Origin: Prochilodus magdalenae
Taxonomy: Eukaryota; Chordata; Actinopteri; Characiformes; Prochilodontidae
Assembly: GCA_024036415.1 (NCBI GenBank)
Contig: JAMWET010006596.1
Coordinates: forward strand, 1 to 64,000
DNA length: 64,000 bases
Direction of reading: 5' to 3'
Part shown: positions 51,095 to 63,130 of the stretch, in pieces
How the letters are laid out: the number at the start of each line of letters is the position of its first letter
Position numbering within the stretch: position 1 is the stretch's first letter
Notes under the pieces: model-generated
Told to the model about the DNA's origin: nothing
The model's input: the letters and a program-made list of their open reading frames with translations, nothing else
The model's database searches: none
Program-made: the position numbers and the translations under genes

Positions 51095-54000
51095 TCTGCA
51101 GGACATCATTTTAATTTATTATGTTTTTTTCCAAAATACATTTTTGCAATATGTAAATGAAAACAGAATTAAGTGGTGTCCAATAGAAATCAGCCCAAAC
51201 GTGTTGGGTTAACATGCATTACAACTTTTCTTTTTTAAAATTTCTCCTTTAAAGTTACTTTACTGAACAGACAGTATATAGTTATGACAAAGACAACATG
51301 TAACCTGGTTTTCACCTCACTAGCCATATGTCCTTCTGTTTAGTTTCAGCCTCTGCAGGCTAGTATTTATTATACCTTTAGACATTCCTCCATGTATGTT
51401 GTGCAGGACATTACGGTACTTTCCACATAGTCATCGCTTTTATTTACTAAATTATGGCAATCTGCAATAAAGCTAAAACTTGCTGCCAGGTCTAAAACTA
51501 CAATGAGAATTTACCTCCATGGCACTGCATATTTTCCAAGGTGGTATACAAACGGCTTGTCAGTTTTGGGGTCCCTTGAATAACAGTGCTCAAATAACTC
51601 GAGAAAGAACAAGATTTTATAAGCAGATGACACACATGACAAGCTTGGCGTGTTTGCTCCACTTCAAAATGTGCTTCACCAGCCAGGCCCGTTTCATCAC
51701 ATGTCTGATGCAAAACAACACAGTGATAACAGCAACCTGTGGGTGTGCGACCAAATACCTCCACAAAGTGGGCAAGAGCAGGAGCTTTTCTCCGCTAGTT
51801 TCTGGAGGAACGCACAAACACACAGGCTCGCACACTCGCACACACACAAAGGTAGCATGCATGGCACTTTAGCTGCTTGTCACAGTGGTGCATTATCGCG
51901 CTGCCCAGCAATGTAGCGGTCCCGCCACTGGTTTTCCTCAGGAAAGGGGATTAAGCAGTGGCCCACGGAAGCCATGGTGCAGCTTAAGCCGTTTTGCGTG
52001 GACGGTGTGAGAGGCGGGGAGATAATGCCATTTCACATCCCTCTGTCTCAGAGACGCACAGAACCTTCGGTGAGATTGAAGCGTCTCTATCGGGGTCTGC
52101 AAAGTCCAGCGAAACAACAATAAACCAAAACCTATCAAAGGATGCCTTCAGGTTGCAGACAAACTTAAAGTAAACAATGCCCTTAACCTATTTTGAAGGG
52201 TAAGGTGGGCAGCAAGGCATTCGACTCAAATAGCATTAGTCAAAGCGAAGCATACTGAAACATTCTGGTACTGCATTAGTATGTATACAATATAGTACAA
52301 CACTGAACATGTAAATCCAGTCAAAGATACATAGAACCTGGAAAACTCTGACAACAGCTTTCCAGCACAGTCAAAAGCTCTTGATATCGCTCTGCAATGC
52401 TGTATAAAGTATACCTTACACAAACTCTTTAACGCCTAATGTATCTTTAACACATCATTTAAACTCTAGACAGCCTAATGTATCTTATTATACATATATA
52501 TCCTAAAATATATTTATTTGCTAGCAATATTTCTGATAACTACTAATAAATGCTGCTTGTTGCTGATGTTTAAGCTCTGTACAATGCTGTGAAAAAGTCA
52601 AAGCTCTTTCATTTATTTAATATCCGTTTTAATATCAGAGGGCATTTTAAAGCCCCCAAAATGTATTTTTAATTAGGAAATTATAAAGAACAATGAAAAA
52701 GCACACAGAAGTCTCTTAGTTCGTAAGCTTTGTGAGTTTGTATTAGGCACAGATTTAATATGATGTAAATGTTATCCACCCAGCAGGCACAGAACAAGTC
52801 TGTCATCTCCTCTCTCTTAGATTAGCTGAAAGGTCCAAAACACAGTACTCAAATACACACAGAATATAGACTAGTTCCTGATCATACCTGTTTTCTTCAG
52901 TCCTGTCAGTCTGCTTCAGCTTTCTTCTCCATCTCTCCTTTAGTAAAATGCTATTTTTATTAAAGACAGATTCACAAGAACTGAGGGCTTAGTTGGAGAT
53001 TTACACTTGAACTGGAAAAAAATAACTGGCCTTCAGCAGAGCTACTGCCTGGGCTTAATGACCTTTCATATGTGCATCTATAGGTTGTGAAATTCAAGGA
53101 TATACGTTGGCGCTACCTTTTCGCTGAGAAGAATGCAAAGCATCGACTGCATGTTCACTATCAATATTGTTTCATAAAACTTATACTAAAACTGCTGGCT
53201 CTTCAGCTGGCTAATGTTATGGTTACACAAAAGGATTTATCGGCTCAGTAATTTTATAAAAAAAAAATAACTGGCACTTTATGGATGATTTAACTGAAAA
53301 AAAAGAATAAATAAAGGGTGCGGTCTGACATTTGCATTTTGTATGTTGTAGAACAAATTACTGGCAGCAGAGAACTCAAACTGTAATATTTGTTTACTGT
53401 AATAACATATTGTTCTTTATTCCTCAATGCAGGACAAAAATCTTTTTTTAAAGACTATATATTAAGTAGCACATTATTGTACTGTTCTTAATATTATATC
53501 CACACAAATATTAAAAAATGAAAGAGTATTTTAAATAATACTGTAGCTTAAATCCTATTTGGAACCAATGACGATATAGACCCTCGGTTGGTAAGATAAT
53601 GTGTATTTTCTTTATTAAAAGTTTGTTTAGTTTGTATATATATTCCCATAAGTTCTTTCCTCTGCTAGAAAAACAAAACCTGTCATGAATGAGCTGTAGT
53701 GTCAATTTCTGTATCCCAGCCAATCTGACAAACTGCTCACTGCTCATTCAATGCCTCTTTGTTAGCATCAGAATGAAAAAACACTTGACCGGGCAGCGCT
53801 CGTCTCTTAAAAGGTGAAAAACTTGTTTACTGCCTCCGGCTTGAACTTCGAGCACAAAGTAAGAAAGGAGCGGAAGGTGATGAAAAAGACACCTCTCCAG
53901 AAAGATATTGTGTCTCTAGGATGGTGAGGATCTTGGCAAGGGTTCCTGCACATTTGCATAGTCAGTTCGGCCTTCAAAAAATGTCCCTTGACATTTGAAT

Positions 54001-54532
54001 GGTGCCGTGTGGAAGCTTGTTCGTTATTATCATCCCAGTGGGAAGATGCAGAGACCTGTGGCCAATGCCCAGCAGCACCCCTGCAAGTTTTGTGGGCAAG
54101 AGATTAGATCGTCAGAGACATAGCTGTGTGGCAACAAAAAATAACCATAACAGGATTTTAATATTGCGACTAAAGATAAAGATGCACTTTGTAAAAGTCA
54201 CAAAGGCAACTTTATGGTTTTGACAGCTATGATCTGATCAACAAAAAAGAATGTTCTTCGGCCCCCAATGTGAAATCATGGACAAAACCTTCTTGTGCTG
54301 AAAGAAAAAAGAAAAATCTCAGAATGCTATCAGCATGGTGCCAAAACTGATCCTTGGAAAGATGCCACAGAAGATACTCACTTGGTTCGTAAAAGACTTT
54401 TCAGTAAATTGTATTCTTTAAAAAGACATTTGAAGGAGATGTGCAGGCATGCAGTGCATGATGAGAATCCACACAATATAAAAGTCCTACATTAATTTAG
54501 CAGCCTTTTTCTAAGAAAGTGATTAATGAACA
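51095..54532. other. Non-coding stretch
   Basis: No gene recognised. Sequence at 51500-52100 and 53750-54130 is more complex and could contain conserved elements. ORFs there (51519-51872, 54295-54495) show no domain. Confidence 0.4.
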
Positions 54533-54844
54533 ATGTGTGTGAGTGTGTGTGGGTGTGGGTGTATAAGTGGGGAACATGAGGAGTGTGTATCTAGTGATAG
54601 CTGTGGGAAGGAATTAGGGGAATCCGGCCTCCACTTCCCTGTGACGGAAAGCACCTGTGCAAGCCCAGACGTGAGTATACATGTGTGTGATAGAGTGTGC
54701 GTAGTGAGAATAATCCTTGGGAATGGTGTTATAACAATCTGAAGGTGCTCAGTCTGTGTGTATGTGTGTGTGTGTATATGTGTGTGTGTGTGGGTGTGTG
54801 TGTGTGTGTGTGTGCATGTGTGTGTGTGTGTGTGTGTGTGCGCA

Positions 54845-54876
<32 letters not shown>

Positions 54877-55545
54877 TGTATGTGTGTGTGTGTCTGTGTC
54901 AGTGAGGTAGTAGAGGAGTGTGTGTATCTGTGTGTGTGTACATGTCAGTGAGGTAGTAGCAGAGTGTGTGTGTGTGTGTGTGTCTGTGTCAGTGAAGTGT
55001 TATAGGAATGTGTGTGTTACTAAGGTGGTATAGAGAGGTCAGTGTGTGTGTCATCCAGGTGCTAGTGAAGCGTGTGTGTGTGTCGGGGAAGCTGTAGCGG
55101 GGTGTGTGTATGTATGTGTGTCAGTGAGGTTATAGAGCAGTGTGTGTGTACATGTCAGTGAGGTAGTACATTAATTAGTGTGTGTCAGTGAGGTCATAGA
55201 GGAGTGTGTTTGTGTTTGTCAGTGAGGTTGTAGATTGGTGTTTGTATGTATGTGTGTCAGTGAGGTAGCTGATGAGTGTGTGTTTGTCAGTGAGGTAGTA
55301 GAAGAGTGTGTGTGTGTGTGTATCAGTGAGGTCATAGAGGAGTGTATGTGTGTCAAGAGGTCATAGAGGAGTTTGCCTGTGTATGGGTGTGTATGTGTAT
55401 CAGTGAGGTAGTAGTGTGTGTGTGTGTGTGTCGGTGAAGTCATAGAGGAGTGTGTGTGTGTGTGTGTAAGCGAGTGGGTGTGTACGTGTGTGTCAGTGAG
55501 GTGGTAGTGGAGTTTGTGCGTGTGTCAGTGAGGCGCTCTCTCACA
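54533..55545. repeat. GT-rich degenerate minisatellite
   Basis: About 1 kb in which (GT)n runs alternate with a GTCAGTGAGGTAGTAGAGGA-like word that recurs about twenty times with variation (54898, 54945, 55131, 55177, 55217, 55257, 55285, 55324 and others). It is probably an expanded microsatellite that captured a short unique word. Confidence 0.9.
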
Positions 55546-55679
55546 TTCCCCCGCCGGCTGGCAACGCGCCGCCGCAGGGAGGGGGGGTTCGCCTCGTTCT
55601 CACGACCTCTCAGGTTCCTCCGCTCATCTGGGAGCTATTCATTTCCTGCCAGAATACAGCCTTTCCCCTGCAACTGCAG

Positions 55680-55680
<1 letters not shown>
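55546..55680. promoter_or_regulatory. Small CpG-rich patch between repeats
   Basis: A short GC- and CpG-rich unique stretch (CCGCCGGCTGGCAACGCGCC and similar) sits between the GT minisatellite and a (GA)n run, about 5 kb downstream of the hes1 coding end. Possible regulatory element; weak evidence. Confidence 0.2.
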
Positions 55681-55748
<68 letters not shown>

Positions 55749-55795
55749 TTAGAGAAAGAGAGAGAAAGAGATAGAGAGAGTGAGTAGTAGTAGAA
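55681..55795. repeat. (GA)n microsatellite
   Basis: GA run of about 60 bases at 55685-55745, then degenerate GA-rich sequence to about 55800. Confidence 0.95.
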
Positions 55796-56202
55796 GGGAG
55801 GAAAGAAGGAGGGGGCTTTGGCTGAGAGTGAGTCCGGGCCTTGGTACAGCAAGCCCTCGGCTTAAATCATAAAGCCCTGGCTTGTCTGGGCTGCAATCAA
55901 AGACAGTGCAGTAGTGACTGTGAGCTGGGGGAGAGAGAGTCAGAAAGAGAGAGAGAGATTACACCATATGGTAGCACTTAAGAGCCTAGGAGGAAGCAAA
56001 GAGGGGTCTTACGTTTAAGTTTTTTTCCCTCGTTTTTTTCTTCTTTCCTCTCCTGCTCCCTGCATGCGCGCGGAGTGTGGGAAAAGTTAATTGACATGCA
56101 TGGTGGCTAACCCCACAGTCATGTTGTGACATGTGCGCGGGCGCCCCACTAGAGTGGTCACTGGTCTGGTAACATGAGCCACTCGTAAAGCTGTCCTCCA
56201 GG
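55796..56202. other. Non-coding spacer
   Basis: Complex sequence with a second short GA-rich patch at about 55930-55960; no gene recognised. Confidence 0.4.
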
Positions 56203-56231
56203 GGTGTGTGTGTGTGTGTGTGTGTGTGTAG
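56203..56231. repeat. (GT)n microsatellite
   Basis: GT run of about 28 bases. Confidence 0.9.
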
Positions 56232-56945
56232 GGGCTTGATTAGGCTGGACATGGCTCAGGTCTCGCCGCGTGCCTTTGAATCCAGCTGTGACCCCCGGGT
56301 AAACAGGAAAAGGATGAACAGCCTTGGTGTGGAAGTTCTGTCTCAATATTGTTGATGCCATATGAAAAGCTTGATGATAACTGTTGGTCATTAATACATA
56401 AAGAAAGAACCTGTACACACTTTAAAGAACTACTTTTGTAATTCAACTTTGAGTACACTTAACAGGTTTGCTCTCCTTTCTCTTAACCTAGGGTTTGCAG
56501 GCTTGTGCAGGAATCCTATGGACTTCCCCCACATCCAGCATGGAAATACTCTTGCCTCAACCCTGGATGCGCCTGTCCTCAAAGGCTTCCCTTTCACATG
56601 TGGTTTCAATCTCTCTCGCCTGGCACAGTGAAAAAAAGGTGTGATGGAAATTCAGAATGAACACACTTATCCACACTTTGTGCCTCTTAGCGGATTGGTA
56701 ATTGCAAGCAACTGGAATGCCCCCTCCCAAGAATGGCCACACTGGAATGGCTGAAGGCAATGCACACCTGGGGAACTCATGTCATGGATGCGTCATAAAG
56801 CAGAGGTTTCCTTAAACTGTGGTTTCCTTCTGTTTTTTCCAATGTAATTATACAACAACCATCTTACATGGTATGCAAACTGAGCTGGAAAGTAGCCGGA
56901 AACTGTAGTTTTAAATTGAAAGTTTTTGTGCAGTTATATCCATCT
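56232..56945. other. Non-coding stretch
   Basis: No gene or repeat family recognised. Confidence 0.45.
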
Positions 56946-57277
56946 ATTTAGCCACCAGTGGTTTAGTCCCACCCATTCATACTGAAGTTATAAGGAGTGT
57001 TTCAGTCAGGACTACAGCACAGGACAGCCAATCAGAGCAGTCTTAAAAGTCAATGTGAATCGGATATCAGGACCTATTTAGTCATCAGCAGTTTAGCCCC
57101 AACAATTCATGCTAAGGTTATAAAGTGTGTTTCAGCCTGGGCTATGGCACAATACAGGACAGCCAATCAGATATCAGGACTTGGTGAGGTTATAAGAAGT
57201 GTTTTAGCCTGGACTACAGTACAATACAGGACAGCCAAACAAAACAGCCTAAATGCTTTGATTTTGATATCAGGACG
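56946..57277. repeat. Diverged ~100-130-bp tandem repeat, three copies
   Basis: Three imperfect copies share GTTATAAG(G)AGTGTTTCAG, then a GGACTACAGCACA-like word, then ACAGGACAGCCAATCAGA and GATATCAGGAC (the last near 57062, 57170 and 57267). Copies 1 and 2 also share TTTAGCCACCAGTGGTTTAG-like starts. Each carries a CCAATCAG or CCAAACA word. Not coding. Confidence 0.8.
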
Positions 57278-59020
57278 AGTGGAACAGGCTACACGGATGG
57301 GAGGTTATTGTAGGTGGGACATTATTTTCATCAGGATTTGATGGGATTGTGAAAAGCATAGGACAAGGAGACTGACTGTCAGCTGATTTTTAAAAATGAA
57401 CAGATTTTGTCAATAGAGTGCTGCAATGTTTTCAGGTGTACATATGTATATCTGAACTGCTTCACTCCTGCTAACATGAACACCGGTGTGAATTACTTAC
57501 ATGTGATAATTTTACAACTGACCCAAAAAGACGAAGAGACAGAAACTAAAGTAAAGAGATGACATACATGTCCCTGCTGCCATGAGCAAAACTGATGACT
57601 GGTCAGGCTGGTGGAGATGGTGGGAGGACATACTAAGACATTATTGGATAATATATGCCTAAGACACATGGTGACGCAACCAAATGTCAGAGACGGACAG
57701 AAATCACTACACTTCGGTCAGAGGAAAGAGGAATGTGTTCTTTTAGACAAAATTCATCTTTCTACAGTGTCCATTAAAAAGTTCATTAGAAAAAGGTTCA
57801 TTTAAAGTCAGGTCGAGTTTAAGGCATATTTCCAAAAAGCAAAGCCCACTGTTTAACTCTAATGGATAAAGAGAAGTTGGTCTGGTAAAAAGACACCACA
57901 CGTGTCACAGAAGGACCTCAGTGGACCAGTGGTTTTCTAATATATCAGCTTTAAGACTAGCTATGAATAAGTGTTACCATATTACCAAGACCAAGTGTTC
58001 ACACAACAAACGCATCAGCCCGCCGAATGTTACCTTCAGTTTCCCGACTGTGCAGCTCAGTAAGTGCTAGCACTGGTTTCTGTAACTAAGAAACATCCAT
58101 TTCTATGTATTTTGCATTTATAGGCAATAAAGGTTTGTTTATATTTAAATCAACCACTTTAGTCAGTATTGTATCATCGACCTGGGCTTCAGCTGGCGAT
58201 CAGTGACCGTCTGTTCTGATTGAGGTGTAGTTCCCATCATAGTTGCTAGATGGCGCTATGAGGCCATGTAATGAAATCCAGCGGAACTCTCTGTTGTTCA
58301 AATTGGCTCACTGGGTGACTCTGTAATGTAGTAGTGCTTTCTAGTTTTCAGGACGCATGGCTGCCTGTGGGCCAAGTTTCTGCTCTCCTCTTTCCTCTCA
58401 TTATCTAATGCTGGAAGGTTAGCATTTCAGTTCAGTAAACTGTGAAGTTCTGAGTTTTAAACAGAGAATTTTAGTTGGGTCTTTGGAAATAATACACTTT
58501 GTTTAAAGTTCTCTTAAATTTGCATGCCATTCTCTTAAATATTCAGGTGTATGAATGGATCCAAATGCTCAATCTAGGGGCGACTTATTACCAGCCAAAT
58601 GACCACAAGACAGCAGGGTAGCCTATGGGTACTTTAACGGACCTATGTGGTCTTTTGCATATTTTCTTTTTTCTGTATTAATAATGTGTTGTAGTCTAAT
58701 ATCTGGCAGCTGAGTTTATCAAAACCCCTAACCATTGAGGAGTCCATTCTACAGATCATCTATCTGCAATTGAGAAATGAATTCAGATGACAGCTAAAAC
58801 TGCAAAAGCATTAAAACAATGTCATGGATATTTGTGGATCTCCCATCTGTCTCAGCTTATGTGCTGTGATTTTTAAGCCCCTGCCAAAGCGCTTTCCTGA
58901 GTTGTGTCTTTTCCTAGGCCCAGTGCATTTCCAGTTACTTATTTCCAACACATTAAAGCTAGGATACTGATTGCAGGATTTCTGCATTGCATTATGAAGA
59001 CCAGAGGAAACTTTATGTTG
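57278..59020. other. Non-coding 3' flank of hes1
   Basis: No gene recognised between the tandem repeat and the inferred hes1 transcript end. Confidence 0.5.
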
Positions 59021-59037
59021 TTTTGTTTTTTTACAAA

Positions 59038-59043
59038 TTTATT
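59038..59043 (-). terminator. hes1: hes1 polyadenylation signal (AATAAA on minus strand)
   Basis: TTTATT on the plus strand is AATAAA in the hes1 sense. It lies about 280 bases after the stop codon and is followed by an A-rich then pyrimidine-rich stretch. It is the first canonical signal after the stop, giving a short 3' UTR. Confidence 0.6.
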
Positions 59044-59087
59044 AGTCTTCCAAAAAGAAGAATCATCATATGAAAGCATTCAACATA

Positions 59088-59094
59088 TCTTTGG
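59088..59094 (-). promoter_or_regulatory. hes1: miR-9 seed match in the hes1 3' UTR
   Basis: The hes1-sense sequence reads CCAAAGA, complementary to the miR-9 seed, 45 bases before the AATAAA. Mammalian Hes1 is a known miR-9 target that takes part in oscillation control. A 7-base match could occur by chance, but position and gene identity favour function. Confidence 0.5.
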
Positions 59095-59323
59095 CATCAA
59101 CGTTAGAAAAGATACCGCAAATATAAAAAATGCAAGGAACAAACAGCGACAATACAAATCTTGTTTCAATATGAACTTCTCTCCCTTTTGAGCTATACAA
59201 ATATAGTGCATAAATCTCTTCGTAAAACACATTTCCATACAAAAAGACCAAAAAATGAAACGTTTAAACAAACAGAACAAGTGTCAACAGTTTTAAGAGT
59301 CTTTTTTAGGAGTCCTTCTGGCT

Positions 59324-60647
59324 CTACCAGGGCCGCCACACGGAGTCTGAAGTGACTGACGGTGCACCTGGAGATACTGCTGCTGGAACGGGTGTGCTGG
59401 AGTTGTTGGCGTACACTGGGATTACGGGGCCGCTGGGTGCAAACGCAGCATTGGGAATCAAAAAGGCAAACTGTCCATCTGTTGCTGGCACAAGCTGGAA
59501 CCCTCCATACACTTTAGTCGCCTCTGGGGACATGTTGGAAGAGGACCCACTTTTGCAGGGTACTCCACTGAGGGGCAGAACGTTGGCTTGTGGTGTCGCG
59601 CTGGGGATCTGCACCATGGGCTGACCGAAGGTTGGGTGCGGGTGGCCGGCAGCAATCTGGTGCTGTGTGGGATAGTTCATGGCGTTGATCTGCGTCATAC
59701 AGTTGGCCAAGTGGCCTAGCAGCCGCGTCCTGACCTCGGCATTAACCCCTTCACAGGTGGACAGGAATCGGGTGACCTCGTTCATGCACTCGCTGAATCC
59801 AGCTCTGTACTTTCCAAGAACGGTGGGATCTGTGTTCAAAGCAGCTGGTGAGGAAACAAGAGAGGTTTGGATCAGTCTACTGAACAGAATGAGGGCTATC
59901 TGAGTAAATTCATGAATAAAAGTTGGGGAAAGTAGATCATGTTAACTTTACAGTCAGGTCCAAGTTAAATAATAGCTAAACAGTTTGGGTGGGACAGATG
60001 CAGGTACATAAAGAGTAGTAATGATAGTGAGCTGTTATCATCAAAATTTCTTTTCTGGTAATGGCAAAATGCCGGCTAAGGAATCAGAACAGGGACTTAC
60101 CAGTCATTTGTGCTCTCTGCATGTTTCTGAGGTGTTTCACAGTCATCTCCAGGATATCCGCCTTTTCCAGCTTCGAGTGTCTGGAGCTCTGATAGGAAAA
60201 GAGAATTGGAAACGATAAGTACACGAAGACTTTTGGCTAAACATAGCAACCCATCCTGTCTGCTCAGCATGCCTAAACACTGGGCTAATTATGTACCGGT
60301 TCCGGTCATACTTACATCTTTTTTCAGCGCATCCAAGATTAGCGTTTTGAGTTGGCCCAAGCTTTCGTTGATTCTGGCTCGTCTCCTTTTCTCCATGATG
60401 GGTTTGGACGACTGCGAGAGTGAGAGATAGCGGCGTGTTAAAAGCGGGTCAGATAGTGCGCTCGACATGTTTTGACTGCAGACCAGTATCTGGAGTAGGC
60501 AGCAGCACATCGCGAGGGTAAATGAGTTAAAGCACGTACCTTTCTGTGCTCCGAAGCAGTCTTGGGTTTATCCGGCGTTGTGTTCATGCTCGCCGGGGTC
60601 GCGGCCACCGGAGAAGAGGAGGTCTTTTCCATCATGTCAGCGGGCAT
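59324..60647 (-). CDS. hes1: Hes1/Her6 bHLH-Orange transcriptional repressor, four exons
   Basis: Coding exons on the minus strand are 60647-60540, 60411-60316, 60188-60101 and 59844-59324, joined by GT-AG introns of 128, 127 and 256 bases to give 270 codons, the usual size for fish Her6. The start is MPADMMEK. Residues 39-91 form the bHLH domain with the HES-family proline in the basic region (P40, then [12 protein letters not shown]). The Orange domain spans about 107-148 ([15 protein letters not shown]). The C terminus is WRPW, which recruits Groucho/TLE co-repressors. The protein should bind N-box/E-box DNA in the nucleus as a dimer and repress proneural and its own promoter as a Notch effector. 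All key residues look intact. Exon phases match vertebrate HES1. Hes4/her9 is the nearest alternative, but the N terminus and Orange sequence fit Hes1/Her6 best. Confidence 0.97.
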
Positions 60648-60909
60648 CTTTTGCTGCAAATATTCCCGAAAACGTGGGGAAAAAAGAAGAGAAATCCTTC
60701 GTGTGTTGTTCAGTCAGCGGCGGTGTACAAGTCCAGACCGCAGAGGTCGTCTGTTTGATTTTACAAAGAGAGGGGAATATCCCGTAGACGCGTCCTGAGT
60801 TTAACAGTTTGTGGTGACGATGTCACGGGCTTTTGCTCTCGCCGTTTGCCAGCAGCACTGAGCGAGTGACTGACCGACTGCCTGTCCGCCTGCCCGCGCC
60901 GCGCGCGCT

Positions 60910-60917
60910 TATTTATA
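60910..60917 (-). promoter_or_regulatory. hes1: hes1 TATA box
   Basis: TATAAATA in the hes1 sense, within CpG-rich sequence 263 bases upstream of the start codon. This places the transcription start near 60880-60887 and gives a 5' UTR of about 235 bases. Confidence 0.8.
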
Positions 60918-60938
60918 TCCCGCGCTGCACGCGAACGG

Positions 60939-60972
60939 CTCGTGTGAAACTTCCCAAACTTTCTTTCCCACA
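60939..60972 (-). promoter_or_regulatory. hes1: Paired RBPJ/Su(H) site of the hes1 promoter
   Basis: In the hes1 sense TGTGGGAA (60972-60965) is followed 15 bases later by an inverted TTTCACACG (60949-60941). This is the head-to-head pair of RBPJ sites that loads Notch intracellular domain complexes cooperatively, with an A/G-rich linker as in mammalian HES1. An N-box CACGAG (60944-60939) overlaps the second site, fitting autorepression by Hes1. The pair sits about 25 bases upstream of the TATA box. Confidence 0.85.
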
Positions 60973-60983
60973 GTAACTTTGGA

Positions 60984-61076
60984 CCAATCAGCGCGAGGCG
61001 CACGCGGCGCAAGGGGAGGACGGCTCGTGCTCGGCGCGCTCCCATTGGTCGGGCGCCGTGTGAGCGGGCGGCCAAT
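60984..61076 (-). promoter_or_regulatory. hes1: hes1 upstream CCAAT boxes and N-box
   Basis: Three CCAAT-type NF-Y motifs lie at 60984-60988 (plus), 61044-61048 (minus) and 61072-61076 (plus), and a second CACGAG N-box at 61029-61024 (minus), all within the CpG island. The spacing is compatible with a proximal promoter module. Confidence 0.6.
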
Positions 61077-61110
61077 GGCGCGCGGCCGGGATCCCGACCC
61101 CCAACCCTGC

Positions 61111-61388
61111 ACTCCGTTTACAGATTAACACTGAACAGCCTGCAGAAAAGCACAGGATCTCACTTTGTAACCCAAAACACACTGAGAACCGAGCGGGAAA
61201 AGCACAGAGGCGAAGTGTGCGTGTGTGTGTGTGTTTGTGTGTGTTGGGGTCGGGACGGGGTGAGGTGGGTTGATTTTACATGGTTCAGGTGAACTATGTG
61301 TGGAATTGGATGGTTGGCGTGTTGGTTAAAACCCAAGATCCAAGACTCAACTTCCAAAGCACAAACACAAAACTCACAAAGTCAAAAG
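61111..61388. other. Upstream flank of hes1
   Basis: Holds a short (GT)n at 61219-61243 and no other recognisable feature. Confidence 0.5.

Positions 61389-62335
<947 letters not shown>

Positions 62336-62417
<82 letters not shown>
62336..62417. repeat. Compound (GT)n(GA)n microsatellite
   Basis: About 52 bases of GT followed directly by about 29 bases of GA. Confidence 0.97.
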
Positions 62418-62418
<1 letters not shown>

Positions 62419-62631
62419 AAAGAGAGGGAGTGTTTATCGGAATGCGAAGCAACAGTGTGAGATTGGGGCTTCGCGCCGCACTGATGAACAGACCGCGCGC
62501 AGGACGGTAGACGGTTAACAGAGTCATTAAAAGTTCCCACCAATTAGACGTGTTTACTTGACCTATGACGAAACTACACAATCACAGCGTGAAGAACACA
62601 TAAAAACGTTAAGCGCCTGAGTGACCATAAA

Positions 62632-62632
62632 G

Positions 62633-62709
<77 letters not shown>

Positions 62710-62710
62710 C
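62632..62710. repeat. (GATA)n microsatellite
   Basis: About 19 copies of TAGA/GATA, ending in a degenerate CGATCGATCG stretch. Confidence 0.97.
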
Positions 62711-62749
62711 GGTCGATCGATCGCTCGTGACTGACTACACAAATCTATC

Positions 62750-63020
62750 GTAAATTCTCGCGCGCCTTATCTTAGTCCAGCATAAACTAACGAGTCTTCC
62801 ATATTCTGAAGGCAACACACATACACTCGGAGCGCCGTTGCGCGCCCCCCCTCCCCATCCACCCGAATACACACACACACACACACACACACACGCTCCT
62901 CTCCGCTGCGCGCGCTCCAGCTGCTGTAGAAGCCCCGCGACACGTGGCGCGCGAGCGAGCGGGGGAAGGAGCTGCTGCTGCCGGCTCGCGCTGCCCGCGC
63001 CGGCTAACTCCGCCTCATGC
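62750..63020. promoter_or_regulatory. Second CpG-rich patch upstream of hes1
   Basis: CpG-dense unique sequence interrupted by a (CA)n run at 62868-62894, about 2 kb from the hes1 promoter. It contains CACGTGGCGCGCG-type words and leads directly into the CCAAT/octamer array, so the two together look like an independent promoter or strong enhancer. No coding exon follows on either strand within the window. Confidence 0.45.
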
Positions 63021-63130
63021 ACGCCTATTGGTCAGCCGAATCCCCACTCCTTTGTTAGGATAGGGCAATTCGAATGGCTACCGCCCATTCGTAGCTCAAT
63101 AGACAAGTAAGAGCGCCTCGTCACTCTTAG

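Larger units (their letters stand above)
60540..61110. promoter_or_regulatory. hes1: hes1 CpG-rich promoter region
   Basis: CpG-dense sequence covers exon 1, the 5' UTR and about 200 bases upstream of the TATA box, ending sharply at about 61100. It is typical of an unmethylated developmental gene promoter. Confidence 0.7.

Noticed and set aside
60648..60659. N-terminal extension of Hes1 by four residues (MQQK)
   Set aside because: It would need a TTG start; the ATG at 60647 gives the conserved MPAD start.
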